Assembly (NCBI GenBank): GCA_023213395.1
Contig: CM041465.1
Location: forward strand, 98,091,741 to 98,155,740
Direction: 5' to 3'
Length of the DNA: 64,000 nt
Source: Cycas panzhihuaensis
Taxonomy: Eukaryota; Cycadophyta
Positions 37,081 to 50,710 of this stretch are shown here, piece by piece. Position 1 is the first letter of the stretch. Each line of letters begins with the position of its first letter. The notes beneath the pieces were generated by a model. It saw only the letters and a list, made by a program, of their open reading frames with translations. It ran no database searches and had not been told where the DNA came from. A program made the position numbers and the translations under genes.

Positions 37081-37440
37081 CTTTCACTTTCACTTTCCCA
37101 AAAAGAACCCAAAAAAGAAAAGAAAGATAATGTAGATTCTCTCTGTTATAGTTTCTCTTTTTTTTTTTCCTTAATAGAAAAAAGAAAACAAAAAGAAGAA
37201 GAAGAAAGAGAAAATTTCTTTTCCATACTTCTTTTTCCCCTCTTTTCTTTGAAAAGAAAACAAAATTAAAGAAAGGAAAAAAGAGGGTAGAAGAAGAGAA
37301 GGATAAGTTTGTTTACTTCTTATTTGTTTGAGTTGTATTTCTCTCTTTCTCCCTCCATCCCTATCCTATAAAACATAGTTTTACTTAAAAAAAAAGTAAG
37401 AAAAAAAGAAAAGTGAAAAATCTAATGAAAAGACAGAGAA
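37081..37440 (+). repeat. Alternating polypurine/polypyrimidine tracts in T4
   Basis: Blocks of A/G-only and C/T-only sequence alternate (for example TTCTTTTCCATACTTC against GAAAAGAAAACAAAA) and could fold on themselves. Same location within the LTR as tracts in T3, T5 and T6. Confidence 0.7.
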
Positions 37441-37896
37441 TTTGCTTCTCCCCATTACTCATTATATTACATTGCACATTTCTTAGAATATAATTGTTTG
37501 TTTATATCAAGGCCTAGGTGAAAGAAAGGATCACATTATTATGAGTCCTCAAACTTGTGAGGCTAGAATATACATGTTAGTTAGGACTACTTATTATATG
37601 CATGCAATTATAAAATACATATAATTGCATGATGAGTGTGACTTATGATTAATTTTTTATAGGTTAACACCCCTTCTAACCCATGTTAGGCTTACAAATA
37701 CACACTTGTGTTGCCTTTTAGTCATTAACTAGCCATGAAAAGAAGTGTCTTAAGCCTCACACTTATATCCATGTGACACATGAGTGCCCTATGAGGCGTA
37801 TTTACTCACACCCTATGTCACATGTTCTTTTAATTCTTTAAGGTTTTTCTTTTTGGTTAAGTTTATATATTCATCCTCCTATTAGACTATGTTCAC

Positions 37897-37915
37897 TAGC
37901 GACCATACTAGAGAC
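37897..37915 (+). other. PBS of the T4 element
   Basis: TAGCGACCATACTAGAGAC, matching the T1 and T7 sites. It lies 178 bp before the gag ATG; T1 and T7 have 172 bp. Confidence 0.65.
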
Positions 37916-38074
37916 TCGCTAGTTGGTAGTTAGCTTAGCATTGCTAAGCCTTTACCACTTCCTCTCATTTTCCATTGCCCTATGAGTTTAGGGTGTTTAT
38001 TTAATTTAGTTTATGTAAGTATCTCTTGTACATCCCTACTTCATTCATATGACTTTGGTTGCTCCCCATATAAG

Positions 38075-40310
38075 ATGATTTTCTTGTCACTTATGAGGCC
38101 TCTCTCCATTCAATCTTGGATTTCAATACACATCTATTCCAATAAGTGACCAAGAGTCACCTATGGCTAGTCAACTCCCATATAAATGGTCCAAAGACCT
38201 ATATAAACCTTATGCTGAAGATTGGCCCTAATCTGTTGGTTTATATCCTCCTAACTAATCCTTTTAAAAGGGTGTAAACCCCTCGTATCAAATCCACAAA
38301 GATAATGGGTTTTATCAAAACCCAGTTAGGTCCCATACTCATATTATAGGAGCCATCCCTCCTCAAGAACCTTCTCAACTCCCTAAATCATTTATCCATC
38401 CATTCTCATTCAACTAGGGTCATTAGGATGAGGATATCCCTACCTCCGATTAGACTCATATCCCTCTATAAGATACCATGGTGGCCCTAAGGGCCCATTT
38501 TGAGGTAATAACAAGGGAATTAACCCTTGTTTGGACATGATGCCTACTTTTTAATGCCCTAGTCTCATCTACTGCTATCCCTCCCCTAAGTCAATCCACA
38601 TAACCCCATTATATACCCTAGTGGCTATGTTTATGGTCTGACTTATCTAAATCATAACCATCACTTCTTCCCTAATTGATCCCTCACATGGGATGGGGAT
38701 TGAGTCATCTCAAGCCACCTCTTAAACCACTTCTCAAATCCTATAACCTATCCCTCTTACATCCACACTACAAGTGACTATTCCATGACTAAGCATGCCT
38801 TAGGTTCCTCCTTCCATCCCTTCTATTCCTCCTCATCCTTACCATATGGTACCTACTAAAGGCCCTATGCCTTACCCTCACCTATACCATGACGACCTTA
38901 CTTTGTACATCTCATTGGGATACAGATCTAAATAATGGAAGTATGGTAGGCCTTGTTCTTTGCTTATATATGGGGTAAATCCTTTCCATCCCTATAGAGT
39001 TGCCCATCATATCAGGAGACCATTCATGCAAAATCCTCCACCACATCCTTCATCCTATCCATCCTAATCAATTATGCTAGCCCATTCTTATCAAGGTTCA
39101 TCTATGAAACCACCTATCTCTCCTTGTGCTACCATCACTCTATAAGGGGTGATGGCCCAATCAAACCCATCTTACCACAATCCTTCATTTGATGCTTAGG
39201 GTACCCTAGGCTACCTCTTTATACTTCCAACCCTTATCACAACATGTCACCCTCCTACTAGGTTAGGGGCATGCCTTAACCAATGTCTTCTTATGCACCC
39301 TACCAATAAAGGAAACTATCTTACCCCATAACTTAATCCCACATTGGATATTATCCTCAACCTCCATATCCCCCTAATAATCTTTTAGTTCAACCAAGGG
39401 CATGTCCCTTTTGATCCCTTTTTACTTGGAAGTGTTGAGGACCAACTTGCCTCCTCATCCTCTTAAAGTACCTAAGTTTGATGACACTTCATCCTAAGAT
39501 CGTACCAATCATGTCAAGGCATTTTCCATGACATGTATCAATTATTGGGTATATGATTATATTTTAATATAGTTATTTTTGAGATATCTACAAGGGGATG
39601 CTTTGAAATAGTTTTATTACTTGTCTACCCATTTAATACTATGCTTCCAACAACTAATTGACACCTTTATCAACTATTTTTATGTAGCACATCTATTCAA
39701 GACTGGGGCTAAAGCAATACTTTCCCTTAAATAGGAACTAGGTGAACTCAACTATGATTTTTCATAGTGATTCCCTAATATCCTTCATTCCTTTAAGGCC
39801 ATATTTTCTGAAGACCTAAAGAGGGATATCTTTATAAACACCCTTCGCATTGAAGTCCATGTTGAAGTACTTAAGATGGGGGTAATGACATGTAATTTAG
39901 CCATAGTTGAATGTTTATCCATTGAATCTATTAAGATCTAAGTTAGTATATAAAATGTCAACAAACCTCCCCCCACATTGTGAGGTACTACCTCCCTCAT
40001 GTTACCAAAGGCCATAACCAACAACTTCTAGGCCTTTTGTTAGTAACACTAACAAAATAATAGACTAGTTTACATCTTCATTTCACTCATTTGTGTGAGT
40101 AATTAAATATTTAAAGCTCCAACTAAACTAATATATATCTAAGCCATAGGCCCCATCCTATGGGTGTAGACCATTCATCAAGCCACCCAAACTGTCATCT
40201 AAACAAAGGAGGGCCTAACCCTCCTTAAGAAAAGAAGTCCCAACCATCATTTAAGAAGAGATGGTGTGCTACTCATGGCTACTATACCCATGATGATACT
40301 TATTGATGGA
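38075..40310 (+). pseudogene. Tat-type gag of the T4 element
   Basis: An ATG at 38075 aligns with the T1/T7 gag start; homologous pieces include HLFPISDQESPMAS-like and YAEDWP. A Pro-rich middle (about 38800-39200) follows. The core Gag domain is at about 39460-39900: LKVPKFDDTSS, HVKAFS, LQGDALKxFY, QQLIDTFINYF and LSLKxELGE, the classical order of plant Ty3 Gag. A Tat-style zinc motif is at 40262-40309, W-C-A-T-H-G-Y-Y-T-H-D-D-T-Y, with the final Cys replaced by Tyr. Numerous stops and shifts. It links the anonymous open frames at the window edges to Gag. Confidence 0.8.
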
Positions 40311-41039
40311 CTTAGTATCTTGAGCTAGTACCTCTTCAAGATACCCCATCTTAACTTAGTTCTAAATTGAATTTATACCAACTAATCCACTAAGAACCCT
40401 TTCCAAGCCATGATGCTCCTAAGAAACCACCTCAGCCATAAAACCAACATGTCAAAGGGTATTCTAAGCCTTAATGAATACTTGCTCCTCTTAGTCCATT
40501 ATCTGATTAACCTAAAGGTAAAGCCTAAGGTGATATGACTAACCCAACTAGCCCTATATCTCAAGAGGAGCTCTCACCTATTCAACATCATACTACTAAG
40601 GATAAATAGATTATCCATATGTTGGAAACCACTCAGGTGTATGCAGTGACTTGAACCCAAATGACCAAAGAAGTTGGGGAAGCCTCTTCATCTCAACCAC
40701 CACCTCCCAATCTTTCTCTTATTGAAATATTTGTTGTTCCAAAATAATTCTTATTTGCCCTAGTTGTTATGACTTTTGGAGGGCCCTTCCTCAACCCAAT
40801 AATAATGGGAAGTCCTTTTCAATAATTGTTGAACACCACATTATCTCCACGAGTATGCCCGTGATGGAAATCTTGTGGAGATACCCTAATCGATGAGCTT
40901 TACTTTTGGAAGCCCTTGGGCATAAGGAAGTCCTTATCCATTCAATCTCCACCACTCTATGGGACTAGTCTGTCATTTCCTTCAACCCAAATAAATTATC
41001 ATTTACTGATAAGCATGAGGAATGTTTTTACTATCTATT

Positions 41040-44000
41040 CACCATCATAATTAAGACCTCCAAATTTTATTTAAAGAGAATAATGGTAGACAATGGCTCT
41101 TTAGTGAATTCCATGCCTATTAAAATGGTTAAAAAGTTAGACATTAGGTCTCATAAACCTATTTCATTAAGGTGTCAAGGGTATGATGGCAATGAGAAAG
41201 CTCCCATGGGGACCATTACCTTGCCTTTGACCTTAGGAGATAAGACCATTACCATAGACATTATTGTATTAGACATTAATATTAATTATAATGTCATTTT
41301 GGGATGGCCTTAGCTAGACCAAATAGGAGCCATCTATTTCTCCTTATGGGGGAAACTCAAATTTCTCCATGAAATGCGAGTTTGAGTTGTGGCTCATGAG
41401 CCTTCCCCACCTTGAACATCACTTCTTGCCTTCCAAGCCATCTTTAATGCCATGGATAGTGATTTTGATACTCTTAATACCTTCATGGTAGCCTTCTTTG
41501 ATGGGGGAACACCCTTATCATGATATTGACCCTCCATCCTTAGGGCCCTATAAGGTCTATTTCACTCCTATTAGTGTAGGTAGCTATGGTTACCTTACTA
41601 TCCTTAGTGACCCTAAATGAAATGATGAGGACTTTCAACCCCCTATAATATAAGTGGCTATTATTACCTCCTCTCAAGGGAAAATATCTCATAGGGATAT
41701 CCCTCCCTCTTTTGGTCTAAACCCATATACTCTTATTATTCCTTAGCACCAACATGATTCCATTAAGAATGCACAAGCACGATCTCCCTCATATTTGTCT
41801 TATCATGAATCCCCTTTCTAGTGATCATAGTTAGCTCACAATTCTTCCTAACTACTCTATAATTGACATTTGGATCATCTAAGTGATGATCACTTATCAC
41901 TAGAACCAGCTTGGTCTAGTCCACACTCTTTTGTCCAAGCCATTTTTCATGGGGGTATTCTTTGGCTCATGGCTCACTTGGAAGTCATCTTAGGAGCCTA
42001 TAGATTCCCTCCAATTGAGCCTAGATCTTCATTTTCTATCATAACATGCTTATTCCCCCATCTCAAACCATTAACATGATTTATTGTGTGTGGAATTACT
42101 TAGATTCATGGTTATGAGGCTTGACCCTAACTAATCACTTCCTATTAATGATTCTAATAAAGACTCCGTGTCACTCTTATCCCATGAAGAGTTGATCATA
42201 TGAGACCATAAACATCATAGACCCCCTACCTTTGAGACCATAAACATCATAGATCCCCTTCCTTTAAGCATGAGCTAGAGCACCACCTACTTACCCTTAC
42301 TCCAATTTATTACCTAATTTTGCATCTTTATATGAACTCATCTGAAAAGTTACCCCCTATCTTGACTAGATGATTAATCACTATATGGGATTCCAAGTCT
42401 ATATATAGCCCCTTTTTCCAAGTGTAATACCATCTATATGGTTGACTACTTTGAAAATGATGAAGCCCTACTTGAACACTTAGCAAGTTCATCTCCTAAT
42501 CACCCCCCAAACCATAAGTTAGGGTTTTATAAGTGCTTAGTCCTTGGCTCTCCACTTACAAATCCCCACATTACTCAAAACCCCTAAATCCTCAAATTAA
42601 TTAGGCTTCTCCTCACTTTAAAGAGGAAAACATACTCTTATATGGGAAAACCATGGATATAATCCTCACCCTAGAGAAGATCATCAAGGTTAGCATTGAA
42701 TGATCCCTTGAGGAAATCAAAGAATATACTAGGTTATTTCATGAATTTTAGGATATATTCACATAGGACTACATAAACATGAAGGGTATAAGCCTTGGAA
42801 TCATGACTAATAATCTCACCATGATCCCTAAAGACAAGCTAAATTTATAGAAATAATGACTGCTTTATCTTAGGTTGTCAACAATTATGAAGATAGAGGT
42901 AAAAAAGCTACATAACGTTGGCCTTATAACGTTAATAGACTACCCTAAATGGGTGTCTAACATCATGCTAGTAGCTAAGAAGAATAGGACTATATGTATT
43001 TTCATGGATTTTATAAATAGAAATGATGCTTACCCTAAGGATAATCTTTTCCTTCCCTTCATAGATTACATTGTTAATAGTATCACTAGATTTAAGGTCA
43101 TGTCTTTAATAGATGGCTTCTCAAGACACAACCAAATCTAAATCTTGCCTATGGACCACCACAAGATAGGCTTTATAATGCTTTAGGGGATGTTTTCCTA
43201 TGTAGAAATTCCATTTAGTCTTAAAAATGATAGTGTGACCTATCAATGAGCTCTGCATTTCATTTTTCATGACCTTATCAACAAGATTCTTGAGGTTTTC
43301 ATGGATGACTTGATGGGTCTATAATGGAAAAGAGTCAATCACCCTATATACTTAAGAAGAATTTTCCTCAGATGTAGGAAATTCCATATTATCCCTAACC
43401 ATCATAAATGTGTCTTTGCTAGCATGACTGATAAACTATTAGGCTTTTGTATTTCATAATAAAAAATCCAAGTTGATCTCATTAACGTCAAGGACATTAT
43501 AGAAATACTCCACCAAAAACTCAAAGATAGATCAAGTTATTTTTAGGCAGATAGAGTTTTCTAAGATGATTCTTAGTATACTTCACCCTAAATGCTAAAT
43601 CACTAATGAATCTCCTTTAAAAAGAGGATCCTGTTTGTTTAGTCCCCATCAACCTAAGTAACTTTCCAAGAGCTCAAATGGGCTCTCTTCTCTACTCTTA
43701 TCTTTACAGCCCTAATATTTGACTAATTGTTCATCTTGTATACATCATCAACAAATGAATTAATTAGTGTTATGTTATCCTAAGAGGATGACTTTAAGAC
43801 TAAGAGAGTCATATACTTTATTAGTCAAACATTGGTCACAACTAAGATTAATTAGAACCCTATTGAGAAGGAGTCCCTAGCCTTAGTATTTACCACTAAA
43901 AAGTCGAGGCATTACCACTTAGGCAATACCATTAAGGTGATTGTCTAGTCAAATCCTCTTTGCTAACTCATGACAAGGTCTAACTTGATGGGATGAATAA

Positions 44001-45429
44001 AAAAATATGCTATCCTATTCTAGGAGTATGATCTCATGATCATTAATAGGAAATCCAAAAGGGGATGGTAGTTATTGAGAAACTTGCTTATGCACCCCTC
44101 ACCAACCCTTCTAGTGCTTTGGTCAATGACTCTTTACCCAATGAAACTATTTTCACCCTAAAACAATCTAAGATCTAAAGGCTAATAAATAAATTTTGGT
44201 ATAATAATATTGTATACAACTTAACCCAATATACCTACTCCTAATATGCTAATGAGAAGGCTAATTAATGCATAAGGACTATTGCTCAATAGTACTTCTT
44301 TATATAGGGCATATTATATAAGAAATCATTTAATGGGATCCTCCTTAATTGTACCAACCCTAATGAGACCAACCAAGTCCTCCATTAATGCCACGATAGC
44401 ATATATAGAGGGAATCTTGGGGGATAATCTATGGTCCAAAGGATCTTATGCATGGGGTTCCATTAGTCTATGCTTTTTAAAGATGCCCATACTTATGTGC
44501 AATGATGTTGAAAATGCTAAGAGTACTTGAACATTGTCCATTGATCATCTCAAACCTTATATACTATAATGTTACCATGGCCTTTTTCTCAATGGGGTCT
44601 CAATCTTATTAAGGCTATTGCACCATTTTCCTCTGCCCAACATAAGTTTATACTAACTACAACATAATATTTAACCAAGTAGGTAGAGGTGGTTCCTTTT
44701 TCATTAACAATGGATAAAATGATTACCACATTCATATTCTAAAATATCATTTATAAGGTTAGGGCTCCTAACATTCTAATAACTAATAATTAGATTCTAT
44801 TTTGTAATGAGAAAATGGATGAGATTTATGAGAAGTTTCAAATCTCTTATAATACTCCGTTGCCCTACTATCCTTAAGCCAATGTCTAAATTAAGGCCTT
44901 TAATAGAATAATGGCAAGTATTCTAAAAAAGACTATGACCAAGTCCCAAAAGGATTGACATCTATAAATTTATCTAGCTCTATGGGCATATTAAATATCC
45001 ATTAGAATAGCCACATGCATGACAACCCTTCTTCTTAGACTATGAATCAGATCTTTTCTTACTACTTGAGGTAGAAATCTTATCTTTACAGGTTTCATCA
45101 ATGAATAATGGCATCACTAAGCTCCTCTACTTGATTTAAAAGTGATAGATGAAAAGTATCTTATCACTTACTAGGCTAACTTAGCACCATAAGCTAAGAC
45201 TCAAAGGGCCTATAAAAAGCATCTGTAGCCATGACAATTGGTCCTAAGTGACGAGGTCTTAAAATTTGAATATTTTTGTGACTACCTTACAATGTTTGTG
45301 CCTAAATGGGCTAGTACATTTGTTGTATTACAAAGTCTGGCTAATAAGGCATATTATATTATAGCTATTAAAGGCCTTGAATTTGAAAAAGCTATTAATG
45401 AGAAGTTTCTCAAAAAAAATTATATTTGA
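41040..45429 (+). pseudogene. Tat-type pol of T4: protease, RT, RNase H, integrase
   Basis: Protease at 41083-41313: VDNGSLVNSMP (family DNGS/DSGS) and the end motif VILGWP. RT from 42875: VKKLHNVGLI, KWVSNIMLVAKKN, MDFINRNDAYPKD, LIDGFSRHNQI, then MPF-like SYVEIPFSLKN and VFMDDL at 43295-43312. RNase H about 43850-44000: NPIEKESLALVF and RHYHLG. Integrase from about 44270 to about 45000: YKKSFNGILL-like zinc region, WPFSQWGLNLI, HKFILTTT, then YYP-N and LALWAY. The C-terminal tail (45238-45429) ends LKKNYI, like the LKKYY end of Tat integrases. Interrupted throughout. Order and motifs (DGFSGYNQI class, ALWAYR class) mark the Tat/Athila side of Ty3/gypsy rather than a chromovirus. Confidence 0.9.
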
Positions 45430-46974
45430 TCTTCCCTATAAGGAGCAACCTTACTTAAAAAAGAACCTAAACTACCTTTGTTCATGATGTGCATTACTCT
45501 TATTAGGGGTATACCATCATGCTGTGCTTATCATCTTACCCTATCCTTTACCATTGATAGGATTTTGTCCCATGGGGGAATTATGCTTCTCTATAAGCAT
45601 AAATTGTGACTACTCCATCATGAGTATAAATTATCACTTGTGAATATTATCCCCTAAAAAAAATTATAAAACCTATAAAAAAAATTTAAAAAAATATAAA
45701 TATATTTTAATTTCATTTATAGTTTTGGTTTTTTGCTTTTTGGTCTAGCTCTAACATGAGTCTAAACTATGCTTAGTTTCTTATAGTTTCATATCCATAA
45801 TGATGATGACTACACCATGTGCCTATGATGAGACTCTTTACTCTAATATGAGATCTTTTTCCCCCATGGGCATCTCCCATGGGGTATGAGACTTATCCAT
45901 GAGCATAAACTATTGTTTATAGGTTACCTTATACCAAGTCTCACATAGTCTGATTTAGTTATTAATTATGTTTTATATATTATGTGTACCATGATGCTTT
46001 CCTTAGAGAAATATTAATAAAGTAGTACATAAAAGTGAATCATAACTCATCGTATGAACTACATAATATGACCACATACGTCCATACAAGAGAACATAAA
46101 TATAAATCAAATGGGAAAGCTCAAATAAACTCCCATATATATGAAATGAATGGGTGTATGTATATCAAATATCATGAGGGAGCTGGAGTCCTTATAAGGA
46201 TGTATATTTACTCAAAGTTCCCTATAGTACACTCTCCCCAACACTTGAAGGCCAACTTGCCTCTCCTAAAATCCCAAGTATAAAGGATTGCCACAACCTA
46301 TCTCCCCTCTCCTGTATAGGCCTTCTCTCTAATGTCCTTATGCTAGTAGTTAGGCTATATCTGGGGTAATGTGATACCCTACCTTACTCGACCCATCTCT
46401 CACCCACTGTCATAGGGTAGATATGGTTTCTAACTATGGCTCTATGATCACCCAAGAATCATCTTACTTACCAACTCATCATGTTAATACTCTAAGCAAT
46501 CACATTTAGCCTAGAGTAGGTCTCTCTCTCATTGGACCTCCTCTAAACAAGCTCATAGGTTATTGATTTGTCTTTGATTCTAGCATTACCTCAAGTGGAG
46601 CCATAGCTATTGGTTCCATTATGCCCCATCCTCATCCCTCCAAATCTCTAATCCTTGCCTATAACTTATGTCTCTTGGCTACCCACAACTCTATATCCCT
46701 CACTATAGGGGAAAATACTATCGTATATGGGAACACTTATGCAAGCTCCTCACTATCCATAATGGGAGGCTACTCCTCCACATATACCATAGGTAGGAGA
46801 TTGTTGATCACTCATGGGTGAGCTTTAGGGTAAAACTCGCATCTACCAGACAAACAAATATTATAGTCAATGATTATCATACACATATCCAAAGCTAATC
46901 AGAAGTAGCTAAATGAAATTCAAGCTTTGAAATACATAAGAGAGGGGTAGGTCATAATAATATACCTAGCAACA
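45430..46974 (+). other. 3' noncoding spacer of T4, cut by the T5 element
   Basis: Begins right after pol. T/A-rich runs at 45660-45745 resemble the spacer T-runs of T3 in the same transcriptional sense. No 3' LTR of T4 follows; instead minus-strand LTR T5 begins at about 46975. The open frame at 46621-46821 has no recognisable content. Confidence 0.5.
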
Positions 46975-47394
46975 AGGGCTTAGGGTATGAGAAATGTTGG
47001 TGTGAGGTGGAGGGTAAACTAAGGCCTTACTCAAGGTACTTGTACACCATTTAGGCATAGGTTGTAGAGCTATATTACATTCTTTAGCAATTAGAGGAAT
47101 GGGATAACTAAGGAAACATAGATACTTATGTATACTTATGAGTAGTATAGTTGTATGAGTAACAAAGATCCTATGGTAGACTACGAAGGGAGACACACAT
47201 CTAAATACATCTATATGTTCTTTTGATTTAATGCAAACAAGAGGGTTGCCCTAACTAGTAGCACAATATCACCCTATGAGTTTGGGACTTGCAACTATAT
47301 AGTCTCCCTTCCTTTGCTTAGGCTCTCAATTAAAGTATGTAAAACCTATAGTGAAATGCATTGGTGTGATGTAATGTGCATGAAAGAAAAAAAA

Positions 47395-47770
47395 TGGGGT
47401 TCCTTCCTTTTTTGTGGAGTTTTATGGTTTTTTCTTTTTCTTTTTAAATCATTTTATGGTTAAAGGGAGAAACATAAATAAGATGCCTAAATAGGAAATC
47501 TACTTTCCTTTTTCCATTTCTTTCTTTTTTTTTTTAGTTTTGGGGGAGAAGAGGGAGAAAACTAAATGAATAGGAAAACCTTTTCTCTCTTTTTTTTTTC
47601 CCTTTTTTCCTTTTATTTTTTTCAAAAGAGAAAAAAGTTAAGTAAGGTAGAAACAAGAGCCTACATAAGTTTCCTTTTACTTATTTTTTTCATTAGTTTT
47701 GATTCCCTTCTTTTCTCTGTTTTCTCTAAAAAGGAAATAGACTAAGAGGAAAGAAAGAAAGAGTACTTTG
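47395..47770 (-). repeat. Alternating purine/pyrimidine tracts in T5
   Basis: Runs such as TTTTTTCTTTTTCTTTTT and AAAGGGAGAAAC alternate, as at 50400-50710 in T6 and 37081-37440 in T4. Confidence 0.7.
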
Positions 47771-48947
47771 AACTAACATGAAACACTCCTTTAATGTTGC
47801 TTCCTTTTAATGCAAGATGGTTGGTCTTGGGATGTGGCTCAAATGAAAAGAGATATTTGTAATATGTAATGTCTAAAGAGAATCTAACAATATTTCTACT
47901 TTTCAAATGGACTTATGATGTATAAAAGGTTTGCATAGACAACCCAAAGTAAGGAAAGACAAGCACAACCAATGGTGGATTGAACTTACCTCTTATATAT
48001 CCTTACCTTGAGGAGTTAACGTAGTGTATGGTTTCAAGCTCTAGTTAGTAGAGGGACATTGGCTTAATCTCTAAATTCCTATAATAAAATAAGTGCTATA
48101 CTTATAAGATGAACACCAACAATCAAGTAACACCATATCTATGCAATATCTTCTATAAAAAAATGATGATAAATGAACAAAGAAGATATGTGGCTCAACT
48201 TAGTAGTGGAAGAGAAAATAGAACCTTAGATTTACTTTATGTCCCCTAAGTGAAGTAGACTCCTTAAGATATACTTAGGCACTACCTTTCCCTGTAATGA
48301 CCTCTTAACTTGATGGTATAATGGGTAAGAGAGGAATAAGGAGGAGGGATGATAAAAGAGAGACAATGTTAAACAATGAACAACCTATTGAATAACAAAA
48401 CACAATATGTAAATAAAAGGAAACTATCTTATGGATGCAATAGAGGGATGATTGCCTCATCCTAATGAAGTGGAAGTGGATAATGGTTAATGATTCTCCA
48501 TTGAAGGGCACTTCAATACTATTGGAAGGGAATATCTCTAAGTGTACAAGCAAGTAAGGGATGATATAGACCAAGGAAGCCTAGTTCTCTTGGAATTTTA
48601 ATAGCATAACAACATTACCTTTGATTCTCAACTTGATCTACCCCTTTTCAATGGAAAAGTGGGGAGATTTATAGATGAGGGTGAAGTTGAGAAAGGTGGT
48701 TTTTATCCCACAATATAGAAGAAAATAAGGGGATAAATCCATAATTCATGCTCATGGATTTGGGTAAAAAGCAATGGGGAAGATAGATTTTAGGTGTGAT
48801 TTAGTCTCTTAGGCCACCCAAAACTAACGATGTTGATCTAGGGCTAATGTGGGTCACCCAAGACTGACAGGAAACCATTAACGAGCCAACTATCACCATC
48901 AAGACTGAATATGGGTAGGTGGTTATCATATCATGAATATATTTATG

Positions 48948-48991
48948 GTATTATAAAATCATTTGCAGTACTTTAAAATACTTCATAGTAC
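48948..48991 (-). repeat. 20 bp-period GTAC array in U3 of T5
   Basis: GTAT, GTAC and GTAC at 48948, 48968 and 48988, exactly 20 bp apart. Confidence 0.85.
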
Positions 48992-49423
48992 CACTATTAC
49001 AAGAAAAATGCATAATGGTTTGGTATTAGATAGGGTTATTTAGTGAAAAACACATGTAAATAGGCTAGAAACTAATCAATGATGAAGTCTAGGTGTAGAT
49101 ACAATCAACATGAAGAAGTGGATGATGAAATAAAGCATAAATAGTAGATCCAAATGAGACTAAATAGACCCTATAAAGGGATAAACACATGTTCCAACTC
49201 AAAGAGCCTATTGGGTGTACTTACAACCAATGACTGAAGTCATGCTTATCATAAATTAAGAGTATACATGGCTTATCAACAAAATAAATAAACAATCAAT
49301 ATACATAACCATAATCTACTATCATATAATTATAGACAATAATAAAAGTATAGAGATGTAGAAATGTACTTATACTTACCTATCTGTTATGATACCCATG
49401 CCATTCCTAGGAGTTGGGAAACA

Positions 49424-49980
49424 CTGGCCTCTTAGCAATAAAGCCTCTTCAACCTATAGCCTGAAGATGGCAAATGCTACTAATATAAATGATGTTAAAT
49501 GTAATACTAAACCCATATATATATGGAATAAGGGGCTTGGTCTACCATAATTTTTCCTTATTAGTAGAGAATTAGAGGGGGTTACGCTTAGTTTCACCTT
49601 ATTAGGGAACTATATTGAAGGTGTACTAGATAAGAAGGGAGAATGGGTTAGTAACCATATTAACTCAAGTAGGCCAATGGTCATAGGAGATTTAAATGGG
49701 TATAAGTAGGGCTGCCATAGTTTATTCTCATCAATGGCTATCTTTTCAAAGTAAGTAATCAAGTGGTTAGGGGATTTCCCCAATAACAAAACAAGATCAT
49801 CATCATAGCGTGTAGTTAGGCTTAAAATACTTGGACCCTTGGATATATGAAGCAATGCCTCAAATGTCTAGGGAGGAGATTCAATAGTCAATATGGGTCA
49901 CCATAGTTTAACCTCATTAATGGTCATTTAAAACATATATAAATAAGGGGCAAGTCATGGATGATAGATCTGATGATAAA
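49424..49980 (-). other. 3' spacer of the T5 element, cut by T6
   Basis: Homologous to the T3 spacer from 32456 on. Motif copies lie at about 49545, 49586, 49714 and 49901. Homology stops near 49940-49980, where T6 begins; the fifth motif is missing. Confidence 0.65.
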
Positions 49981-50399
49981 AGCCTAGGGTGTATAAAGGT
50001 TAGATATGTGGGGGAAGGTGAGCTAAAAACCTTAATCAAGGCATTTATGTATCTCTTAGATGCAAATGTAGGGAAACATTATGTGTCAAATAGTTGAAAG
50101 GAAGGCTAAACTAGGGCAATACAAGTGCATACATATGTGAATGGTCCTCTTGTCTTGGTTGTGATGGGGTCTATGGCAAACTATTAGGGTTAGCACACAT
50201 ACCCATATACATCTAAATACTCTTTTATTTAATGAATATAAGGAAAAACCCTAGCTAAATACACAATGTTTCCCTATGGATTTGAGAACTTGCAACTATA
50301 AAATCCATTCTCTCATTTGTGCTTCTAATAAAAAGGAACAATGTAAGGACTAATGTGTTAAATGCTTATGCAATATAATGCATATAAGGAAACGAAAAT

Positions 50400-50710
50400 G
50401 GAAATGTTTGTTTCTCTTTCTCTTTAGGGGTTTTGAAATTTTCTTCTTTCTTGGGGGTTTTTATTCCTTTACCCAAAAGAAGGGAAATAAATAGAAGACC
50501 CAATAAGGACGAAGCCAACTTTTCCCTTTTTCCCTTTTCCTTTTTCCATTTTCTTTATCTTTAGATCTTTTTCCTTATTAAAGAAAAAAGGGGAATGAGG
50601 GGGAATAGAACAAAGAAAGATCTACCTAAATTCCATTTCATTCATTCCTTAGATTTATTTTAAAATCTTTCTTTCTTCTTTCATTTTTCTCACCTACTAG
50701 AAAGAAAATA
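50400..50710 (-). repeat. Alternating purine/pyrimidine tracts in T6
   Basis: TTTCCCTTTTTCCCTTTTCC and following, then AAAGAAAAAAGGGGAATGAG and TTTCTTTCTTCTTTC. Same relative place as in T5. Confidence 0.7.

Larger units (their letters stand above)
35414..37895 (+). mobile_element. LTR T4: 5' LTR of a decayed Tat-type element
   Basis: About 2.48 kb. Starts CGTTTCCAAGTTATTGGGAA (family TG changed to CG), TAGGTAAGTGAAGGTATG follows at 35454-35471, and it ends at TTCA 37895, one base before the PBS. It carries the U3 array at 35865-35928 and purine/pyrimidine tracts at 37081-37440. No polypurine tract precedes it. It lies within the T3 spacer. Followed by leader, gag and pol in the same orientation. 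Confidence 0.8.
46975..49423 (-). mobile_element. LTR T5: Tat-type 3' LTR
   Basis: On minus it starts TGTTTCCCAACTCCTAGGAA at 49423, preceded by purine-rich AAGAGGCCAG, so it is a 3' LTR. GATAGGTAAGTATAAGTAC follows. The U3 array is at 48948-48991, TATA-like CTATAAATC (minus, about 48675-48667), and purine/pyrimidine tracts at 47395-47770. It repeats T6 at a distance of about 2.95-3.0 kb. The left end is set where homology to T6 stops and is approximate. Confidence 0.75.
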
